Source: Lophium mytilinum
Lineage: Eukaryota > Ascomycota > Dothideomycetes > Mytilinidiales > Mytilinidiaceae
Assembly: GCA_010093605.1 (NCBI GenBank)
Contig: MU004192.1
Location: forward strand, 1,572,584-1,636,583
Direction of reading: 5' to 3'
Length of the DNA stretch: 64,000 nucleotides
Below, piece after piece: positions 25,475-33,749 of this stretch (within the stretch, counting starts at the first letter, position 1; every line of letters starts with the position of its first letter). Made by a program: the position numbers and the translations under genes. The notes under the pieces are model-generated. The model saw nothing but the letters and a program-made list of their open reading frames with translations. It had not been told where the DNA came from and did not search any database.

Positions 25475-26866
25475 ATGTCTTCTTCCATTCCAGCTACCTG
25501 CAAAGCAGGCTGTGTCGTCAACCCCGGTCCAGACTTCAGTGTCGTAATTGAAGAAGTGGCCGTCCCAGAGCCAGGTAAGAAGCACGACTAGTCAGCTCTA
25601 TGAGGACGATGTCTCGAGATTACTCATGATCGAATCTGAATACAGGTCCGGATGAGCTCCTCCTGCGGATGAGCACGACGGGGCTTTGCCACAGCGATAT
25701 TTCATACATGAGCACTCCGTTCATGTCCGCAAAGATGATCCAGGCTGGCGTTCGATCACCCGGCCATGAGGGTGTCGGTGTAGTCGTCAAAGTTGGCTCT
25801 GCAGTCACTGACTGGAAAATCGGTGATAGAGGCGGCATCAAACCGGTCTGGCGAGTTTGCTTCCAATGTGAGACATGCCTGGCTGGGTTCGAAATGCATT
25901 GCCAGAATTTGATCCCTACAGGCCTTGGAGTTCCAGGTAAGTTATTGTCCGTTGAGACTTTCAGATACAGGATATGATAACAATATGGTCATCAGGGACA
26001 TACCAGGGGTATCTCACAAGTCCGGCATCATATACCCAAAGGATCCCAGACGAGGTAGATGATTTCACTGCCGCACCGCTCATGTGCAGTGGCACAACAG
26101 TATACCGCAGCGTAAGTAGTCCCGCGTACCCGCTTGACCTTACGCTATCATATAAATGCTGACCTGAATTGCCCAAATGATAGCTGTATGCAGCAGAATT
26201 GAAAGCTGGTGACTGGGTAGTAATATCTGGCGCTGGGGGCGGTGTCGGTCATTTCGGTATACAACTTGCGAAAGTAATGGGATTACGTGTCATTGCAGTC
26301 GACAGTGGCGCGGCTAAGAAGTCTCTATGCGAAGAGCTTGGATCAGATTCATTTATTGATTTCCAAGACGTCGAGAATGTTTCGGAAGAGGTGCTCAAAC
26401 TTACTGGAGGCAAAAGTGCTCATGCAATACTCGTAGCATCTGGCTCCGCCCAAGCCTATCAGACTGCTATTCAAATGGTCAGGTTCGGTGGAAAGATTAT
26501 GTGTATAGGACATCTTAAGTGTATTCTCCGAAATCTCCTCTACAAGTGACTGAAATTCTCCAAGCTCCACCGGGCTCGCTTCCCTCGGGACTGGATCCAA
26601 ACTTGCTCATATTCAAAAGCGCTAAGGTGATTGGAACTATGATTGGGAACATGGCAGATGCCCAGAAAGTACTTGAATTTGCTGCTCAGGTGAGCTCATG
26701 GATAGCATCGATCTCCTGGCACACGCACTGACCTAGGATTTTAATACTTCAGGGCCAACTGCGGGCTGTCTATGAAAGCTTCCCGATTGATCAGCTTCCA
26801 CAGGCTGTGGCAAAACTTCATGCTGGTGAAGTTGCGGGAAGGCTCGTTGTTGATTTTAATGCGTAG
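25475..26866 (+). CDS. Zinc-dependent alcohol dehydrogenase (possible splice-phase defect)
   Basis: This is a medium-chain NAD(P)-dependent alcohol dehydrogenase. Exons: 25475-25574, 25646-25936, 25996-26111, 26184-about 26518, 26565-26689, 26753-26866. The catalytic zinc ligands are present (GLCHSD, PGHEGVG, PLMCSG), as are four structural zinc cysteines (CFQCETC...C) and the Rossmann loop SGAGGGVGHFG. The end matches the family (QAVAKLHAGEVAGRLVV). The join of exons 4 and 5 is not resolved. The natural donor at 26519 and the only good acceptor, ending at 26564, leave the sum one base out of frame. The in-phase donor at 26503 would delete the conserved CIG strand. Either a non-standard junction or a one-base indel is present. 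It is the first of two tandem genes facing the bZIP gene. Confidence 0.82.
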
Positions 26867-27440
26867 CTGGTGCTGAACCGTTGATCAAATATCCTTGGAA
26901 ATCATCGTGCAAGTCGAATCTGATGCCTGAAGTCTCGAACGTATATCATTCCATCAGGATTATAGAACTCGACGAGAGGCACCGGGGTAGGAGGGAAATG
27001 AGATTGTTGGTTTGACAATGTATCGTGCTCTCAGAATCTTATGGTTAGAGTATCTAATCCACATCAACCCCGAGTGCAAGAGCCTAGACCGTAAAATCAC
27101 CTACTATTTAGCTGCTGTTCTATAAATTCTTGAAATTTGTGAAGTTAAAATATACCTTGACTGCACATAATGCTGAATGAAGGACCTCCAAGTGGCCGGA
27201 ACATGACCGTAATTCTGCGGGAGCGCCGTGCATGCAGCATACTCCCCAGATTGGCGCAAGGATTAAGCACATTTCTCCGCAATCTAATCCACTTTGGGTC
27301 GGAAAGCTCGTACGAATGCCAATCTGCCACCGAGGTGTGTTCCTCGACAAACTTTGTTCTCAACCTGATTTTGCGTCCTAGCTTTCTCCTCAGAATCTGA
27401 GAGACCTGAAAACCTTCTTCGAGTCACATTGAGTTCAAAC
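26867..27440. promoter_or_regulatory. ADH 3' flank and bZIP upstream region
   Basis: No coding sequence is supported in this 570-bp stretch and no regulatory motif was recognised. Confidence 0.5.
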
Positions 27441-29225
27441 ATGGATACCGGAACATCATCCCAGGTTGGGGGGAAATCAAATCGCAAGGCGGCCGCGAAT
27501 AAGAACGATCCCACACGAATAAGTAGAAGAAGACATCAAAATCGTATATCTCAGAGATGTGTCCGGGAAAAGCAACAGGCACATAAGAAACAGCTCGAGA
27601 TGTTTGTCGATATGATCAAATCAAGAAATGAAATACCAGCACAGGGAAACCTCGGTCAAGCTGATTTGCTGGACGCCCACATCGCTCTTATCGAAGAGAA
27701 CAAAAAATTGAAAGATGCTCTAATGGAAATGAGGAAGAAGTTGATGAGTCTAAGCAATGTTGCTTCGGAAGCCGCAGGTAAGGGTTTTCTATTGCTACGT
27801 AATAGGTCTAGGTACACACTTCTGGGTGTGCGAAGATCTAGGACTAGATATAATCTCTCTTGATTACTTTGGCTATTGCTTACATCTAGAGTAGACAGCG
27901 ACATCATTCACGAAATCTTGCAAACCCGAAAGGGCAAGCGTGATACTAGTGAACGATCCATGGAAACATCAAGTTCTCGCGTACAACGAACCGGAAGCCC
28001 TGAAAGTGACTTAAGAGCCATGAACGCGCCAGAGGGCGAACCTTTGAATGCGGTAGACGAGTCTGTTTCCAGATCCGCTAACTTGGAGAGCGCGATTGTT
28101 ACTCTCGACAACGGAACCTCTCACTCTGATGCTACTACTGGTCTCGAACGCAGTGCTGTAAGGGAATCAGACGAACTTGTCGTAAGAGATGCCGTCAACT
28201 CTGCGGAACCTTTACAATTGTTTGACTTTGATTTCGATTTTACGATGTTCGATGTTTATCCACCTCTACTCCCTTCCCTGAATATCGGACAGATCTCGTC
28301 GAATGAGGCGTCAGATGATAGGAACTCTTTCCGTGCAATTCCTTGCGATTTCATTAGCAAAATTGAAAAGGCTTGCCTAAGATACATCGCACAAACGATT
28401 GAGCTACCAGAGTCTGTTGCTGTCGGGAGAAGCCCTTCGACACAGCTAAGTATTGAGGAACGTAGCGCGCAATGCATCTCCGATGTAGCCGCGATTGCTG
28501 TGTATCTCTTGACCGTCTTCTCCGGACTGGACACTTACATCTATAGAATTGGAAGTGATGTGCCTTTCGAACGCATCATGCGCTGGAGAATCAATCCTAC
28601 TTACCAAAACCGCGTGGCCATTCCGGATCCATTCCGTCCGACTCCTTTTCAATACAACCTTTTGAATCACCCCATAGCTATTGACTTCATACCCTCATCG
28701 TCGATAAGAGACCAGCTGATTCTGAAGGCCAACGATTGCGACCTTGATAGGATAATTCAGGATATCTTGCTGCACACGGTAGTGGAAATACCTCAGCACC
28801 AGGTAGCTCTAGCGACGCTTGATGTATACACGCAAAGTATCTTGCCGAAAGACAAAACGCACGAGTTCGAAAATTGGGAAATGTTAGCACCCTCGTGGTC
28901 GCTCTTCTAGTATAATGCAACGCAAGTGGAGGACGTCCTCGTTCATGAAGTATCATGGAGAATGAAAAATGGAGCAGCGGCTGGTCTGATGTCCAGGGAA
29001 GGCGATCCGATGATACCAAGATTTCGGAGGAATAAGTTGGCTTGCAAATACGGTCTTGATCGAGTGGGACAGTGGAAGCTAAGCAAAGAGTTTCGTGACA
29101 GCCATCCTGATCTTGATTGCAATTTTGGTAAGTCGAGCTCTTTTACGGCTCCTGCACTCTGAGCTGACGATAAAGTTACCTCATCATACCCTGTAGTTTC
29201 ACCGTCTTCGATTCCGGCGTTCTAG
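27441..29225 (+). CDS. bZIP transcription factor with DUF3425-type region; in-frame TAG before its C-terminus
   Basis: This is a predicted DNA-binding regulator. Exon 1 (27441-27777) encodes the basic region RRRHQNRISQRCVREKQQ, with the NxxxQRxxR pattern, and a leucine-zipper-like helix. A 114-bp intron leads to exon 2 at 27892. Exon 2 encodes a long linker and a DUF3425-like domain (PTPFQYNLLNHPIAIDFIP, SIRDQLILKANDCDLDRII). A TAG at 28908 ends that frame. However, the same frame continues with family-like sequence (DRVGQWKLSKEF, HPDLDCN), a consensus donor at 29128 and a last exon 29197-29225 ending SPSSIPAF. The product is therefore either truncated at 28910, or a weak intron of length 3n removes the stop. 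It probably controls the adjacent redox genes, inferred from position only. Confidence 0.8.
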
Positions 29226-29780
29226 GACTGAGAAAGAAAGCATTAATCTTGGCCCCTAATTCGGACAAGCCGGCAACATTCGCAGTTTCGAACGTACTTA
29301 CGACGCCGGAAGCGAGGATGGAGGTAGAATGAAGTGCTATAGAAGCTCAAGACAGGTGGAAATGATGAGTAATTGAGGAAGCGGATGTTTTTATCGCTGT
29401 AGGAGGTAAATATTGATGAGAAGCCCGCAAGCAGTAGGAGACTATTGGAGAATGACTTTGTGAAAATCGTAAAGAAGATGTATTATACGCTACGTGCTCG
29501 GCATCGTAGTATAGACTTAGATACTTCGAGATCAAAACTGCATAAGGATGATGATGTATAGATGTAGGTTGTGACATTCCCCATGAAGGTGGATGAAGTT
29601 ATCAAGATACCTTTGTAGATAGAATGGAATCCACGATGACGAAGTGAGAAGCTCGAGCCCCAAAACTCAACCTCCACCACCAACCGACTACACCACAACA
29701 TCCCAGAGCGCAACACCAGGTCCTCGCGCCCTCAAATGCGCGTGAAGCTCCCAAACTGACCCCAGCAGCACTAATCCACA
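29226..29780. other. Intergenic region
   Basis: Only short overlapping frames on the minus strand are present. No gene or motif is supported. Confidence 0.5.
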
Positions 29781-30584
29781 ATGTCCACACCAGCCGCAAA
29801 ACGTCGACGTGTCGGCGCCTCCTCCGCCCTCCACAAGCCCTTCAAATCCCCATTCCGCACTCCATTGAAGCCGCAGGCCGACACTCCATACATCACCTCA
29901 TGCGCGGAAGACGCCAATACACCTGCCAGCTCTCTTTCGCGCACCACCAACCCGCGAAATCCCACTTATACCCCCGCCCGCACCCCTATCCGCGCCTCCA
30001 ACGCCTTGCGCCCCAACTCCACAAATACGCAGCTGATCGCCCTCCGTGCCGAGATCCAAACCCTCACCCAAGCGACCGCCCTCGCGACGTCCTCCACCGA
30101 TGCAGACCTCGAAGTCCTGGTCGATCGATGGCGGACTGCGAGCCGGGCTGCGGCGGAGGAGCTGTTCGCCAATACACGGGACCGCGTGAACAGGATGGGC
30201 GGCGTTGGCGCGTGGCGGGATCGGGAGCGGGATCAACGGGATAGGAATGCGAAGTGGGAGCGAGAAGAGCGGGAGGCGGAGATGGAGGAGGCGAAGGAGA
30301 GGTTGAGAGCTGCGCGAGAGGAAGAGGGTGGTGGTGGGAGTGGGGAACAAGAGGAAAGGGAATATGAGGAAGTTGAGAGGGAGGATGGGGGTGAGCAAGA
30401 GGAGAGCGAAGGTGTAAGGGATGAGGGGGCGGATGATGATGTGAGTGGCGGAGTACAAATGCTGTGTTGCTGGAGGTTTGCTGATGCGTTGCAGTCATTT
30501 ACGATGGACATGATGCTCAAGACTCTGAATATCGACCTTGAGGTTATCGGATATGATAAGGTCGGACAGAGGTGGATTGGGTGA
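29781..30584 (+). CDS. sfr1: Sfr1/Mei5-like recombination mediator
   Basis: Sfr1 pairs with Swi5 to stimulate Rad51/Dmc1 strand exchange in homologous recombination. Exons 29781-30440 and 30495-30584 give 249 residues. The 54-bp intron (GTGAGT, branch GCTGATG) is divisible by three and open, so an ORF caller would retain it and insert 18 false residues. The N-terminus is basic, proline-rich and disordered (KRRRVGASS, FKSPFRTPLKP). A predicted coiled coil follows (residues about 80-190, rich in E, R and A). The end FTMDMMLKTLNIDLEVIGYD matches the conserved C-terminal motif of Sfr1/Mei5 proteins. Identification rests mainly on that motif and the overall architecture. Confidence 0.8.
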   Translation: MSTPAAKRRRVGASSALHKPFKSPFRTPLKPQADTPYITSCAEDANTPASSLSRTTNPRNPTYTPARTPIRASNALRPNSTNTQLIALRAEIQTLTQATALATSSTDADLEVLVDRWRTASRAAAEELFANTRDRVNRMGGVGAWRDRERDQRDRNAKWEREEREAEMEEAKERLRAAREEEGGGGSGEQEEREYEEVEREDGGEQEESEGVRDEGADDDVSGGVQMLCCWRFADALQSFTMDMMLKTLNIDLEVIGYDKVGQRWIG

Positions 30585-31484
30585 AGCACGGAGCGAGACG
30601 GAGAGTTATGATTTCAGAAGGTGGGAAGATGGAAATATAGAATGAGGCTGAATCTGCCAGAGGAGCTCGTCGCCGTGATCGCTACGGCAAGTAGTCGAGG
30701 GTCTCCGGAGCCTGTGCAGTAGACGCAGAAGCGTTCGCACTGGAGCTTGATATTGGGTTTGAAAGGTATGTCCGTGACGGACCTTACTGGTTCGTGAGCT
30801 TGCTGTTGATGACCGGAAGCAAATCGTGATTCACGCAGAGGAAGCAATGCTATTGACTTAGCTTACGACATATCGAGGTACCCCGCATATATCATGAAGA
30901 CCTCACTCGCTTCAGCTCGATAGCTCAGTTCTCAATGTCATATTTATTAGTTGGTGATCTGAGACGAATACATGAGTGAATTGCAAGCCACTTGACCCAG
31001 TCGGGGGTGCCTCAATGACCTATCGCAGGGTGCAAAAATCAGCCCTGTCCGCTCCGATATCTGATCTGCACAGCGAAGTCATGTAAATGTCACCTGTATC
31101 GAAGGGGTGGATATGAGGAGTACAGTGTCGTCAATTTTGTAGCTCTGTGAGCCAATCCGAAAATATGAGTAAGTAGCTCTCCAATGTCCACTTTTAGCCA
31201 TACTTCTTGCTAAAAATAACCAGGCAACGTGCTAATATGTCCGTCCGATACCTAGTGCGCGTCCGTGAATAGATTTCAAGCTTTATGGAAGCCCCTAAGC
31301 CACCAACTCCTGCCAGAGGAAGCAAACGTTTGTGACAATTTAGACTCGAAGTTTGGCGAACCTTCCATACCACATGCCATTCCATCCGACTTAAAGCCAT
31401 GAAATCCCACCAAATACCACCAAAAGAAGTCAACTTCAGGTCGAAAGCCGGGCAAAAATCCCGCTTTCTAGCGCAAATGATTAG
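30585..31484. other. Intergenic region between convergent genes
   Basis: Nothing recognisable is seen in 900 bp; short ORFs on the minus strand have no family features. Confidence 0.5.
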
Positions 31485-32744
31485 TTATATCCGATCGTCC
31501 TGTTGGAGTTTCTTGTAGGCGTTCAACTCTTGCTGTGTTGGTCTCATCTCGACACCTTCGAAGCGAATCGGGTCTTGGCCGGCTCTCCGGACGAGGAGGA
31601 ACTTGTACATTCCCAAATTTTTGTTGACCGGCTCGGATTCGACGACATCATAAAGCCCATCATAACGGAAGCCGCCCGCAGGGCGATATTTGTTCTCCTT
31701 GTTCAAATTCCAGGAGCGGATGACCCGGACAGGTTCCTTCTCGTTCTCCGGCATCTCACATGACTCAAACAGCCGCTTCGTATTTTCAGTCGGAGTTTCA
31801 TCCGTGCCATCAGTTCCGGTGTACCAGATCTCCTCCCCTTCGTCTTTGTCGCCGTACTTGTGGCCGCCAGAGACCACGATGGAATATGTGCCTCTGTTCT
31901 TCTCGCCGAATATGCCACCTTGAGCACTCCCGTGAGCTCCATCTCGAAGGGTGCAAAGTTGGGTGGGCCACCATTGGCCGTTGATAAGGTTGCCCTGTCC
32001 GTAGTGGTTTGCGTAAAGTCGCTTTTTGTATTCAGGATCAATCTTGTCGGCATTGCGCTGCCCATCTCTGTTTCTATTGTAGGCCCTTTTTATCCCGTGG
32101 AGGATATCAATAGAGAAAACCCCTCTGCACCATCTAGTGTGAAGCTGCTCGGCATCAAGCTTGATATCCCAAGGATAGTTAACCCCTTTAGTGAAGTTCA
32201 GGTCGAAAATCCGTGGCAACCCTATTCTGTTTTCGAGCATTCGAGTGGCCCTGATCAGATATTGATCTACTGTAAGGAATTCCATGTCGTGGATTAGATT
32301 TCGTAGGGTAACGAACTGCTCAGTCAAATCCCCCATTGGCGCCTCTTCACATGTCTTACAAGCACCCTTGATACCCGAGATCTTGGCGAGTGTGGGTCCA
32401 TTTCTCGTGTCTTTGCGGGAAGCCTTCACCAGTGGAGCCTCGATTCTGAGCTTGTTGTACCACTCCGGTGGCTGTCGGGCCTCATCTGTGGGGGATTCGG
32501 TCATGGTAACGTCGGTATTATTCGCTCGGGGACGCTTCAGCGGATTTGGCGGTGGGGATTGAGGAATAGACTCAGGCGAGCTCATTCCAAGGTCAACAAT
32601 CTCGTAGGGTTGGGTGCGGTTTGGCTGCATGGGCTGGACTGCCCGAGGAACCTCAGCCGGCGGCGGGCTGGGGCTTTCATCTGGCCATTTCGCTCGAAAA
32701 GCCTTCCGTCGCTTGGCCATGTCCTCATAGTAGTCGTAATCCAT
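31485..32744 (-). CDS. Stand-alone SRA-YDG domain protein
   Basis: This protein has 419 residues in a single exon. The C-terminal half (about 250-395) is an SRA/YDG domain: GAHGSAQGGIFGEKNRGTYS, VVSGGHKYGDKDEGEEIWYTG, RPAGGFRYDGLYDVV and MYKFLLVRRAGQDP. SRA domains bind DNA with 5-methylcytosine, usually hemimethylated, and flip out the base (UHRF1, SUVH proteins, bacterial modification-dependent nucleases). No SET, RING, PHD or recognisable nuclease motif is seen here. The first 100 residues are proline-rich and disordered, with a short basic cluster (MAKRRKAFRAKW). Residues about 100-250 form an uncharacterised, probably helical region with ACKTCEEAPMG. A nuclear reader or recruiter of modified cytosine is the likeliest role (inference). 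Confidence 0.9.
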   Translation of the reverse strand: MDYDYYEDMAKRRKAFRAKWPDESPSPPPAEVPRAVQPMQPNRTQPYEIVDLGMSSPESIPQSPPPNPLKRPRANNTDVTMTESPTDEARQPPEWYNKLRIEAPLVKASRKDTRNGPTLAKISGIKGACKTCEEAPMGDLTEQFVTLRNLIHDMEFLTVDQYLIRATRMLENRIGLPRIFDLNFTKGVNYPWDIKLDAEQLHTRWCRGVFSIDILHGIKRAYNRNRDGQRNADKIDPEYKKRLYANHYGQGNLINGQWWPTQLCTLRDGAHGSAQGGIFGEKNRGTYSIVVSGGHKYGDKDEGEEIWYTGTDGTDETPTENTKRLFESCEMPENEKEPVRVIRSWNLNKENKYRPAGGFRYDGLYDVVESEPVNKNLGMYKFLLVRRAGQDPIRFEGVEMRPTQQELNAYKKLQQDDRI

Positions 32745-33749
32745 GGTAGCGCTAGCCTTGTTTGCGACAGCAAGAGCCGTTTAGGCGCGGTTTGCGAAGT
32801 TGTTTGACAGTTCAAGGCACCTCAAACGCCGTCAAAGTGGAGTGGAGAGGATCTTTGACTATCAGTTAAGCTTTGTGGTCTGTAGCAGGTAGGAAAGTTG
32901 AAATCTGAACAGGCAGATATTGAAGTGCGGTAGGCAAGTGAAATGTTACACAGAGAGATGACGTCATTGCTAGTTCTATCGGCTTTGTCAAATTGCAGAT
33001 GATGGGAAGACAAAAAAGATAGCAGGGCGGTAGCAAAGCTCGAATGTTTGTGCGTCGATAAAGTTCGTGGCTCACGATGCTTGGTGCAAACGCGATCGCG
33101 TTCTCATTGGCCATGGGATAGGAGGAAATAGAGTAAATGACTATAGAAAGCGCGGTAGCCACGTACCTTTGTTTGACTGTTGTTGTCGTTGATGGTGGAG
33201 TGTATGGAGGGTGGAGGTCTAAGCGCCCTTACGTGATAAGCGGGACGTCTCGTTCTGACAAGCCTTGGCATGTACAACTCATTCACAACTTTGCGGATAG
33301 CACCGGTTGAGGTGGCCAGAGGAGCTTAACGCTTGTCCAAAACAATTGAAATACAGTTTCCGAAGATGTTTTGAAGCACTTCACACAGTGTGAAGAGATT
33401 GTACTCCCTTATTTAGAGCGCGATCGATAACCTTTGTAAGTGGTTCTCGGACCGTGAAAGTCTCAGCACGTATCTACTAGGATGCAATACCTGATGGTAG
33501 ATTATGTATCAGACGGAGCTGGCTGGAGTGGCTCCATGATTTTAACGCTTGTTCAAAACAATCAAGATACCTCCCATCGAAATTTTTGATATCACGCCGA
33601 AGGACTTCTAACGGTGCTAGAATAGCCGAGAGCGCATACTTGTCAAGAGAATGCAATTATGTCGGGAACCCTTTGCTGACATGAATCGCTTGAGAGGGCC
33701 TTGCCCTTCAACGTGATGGCTTCAGTATTTATATGTCCATTCGAACCCT
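32745..33749. other. Intergenic region with a diverged direct repeat
   Basis: This contains upstream sequence of the SRA gene and downstream sequence of dbp7. The only structure noted is a 28-nt direct repeat (33327-33354 and 33543-33570). No gene is supported. Confidence 0.5.
33327..33570 (+). repeat. Two 28-nt direct repeats, 216 bp apart
   Basis: Copies at 33327-33354 and 33543-33570 begin TAACGCTTGT and end ATAC. They differ at four positions, all transitions. Similarity does not clearly extend beyond the core. Confidence 0.7.
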
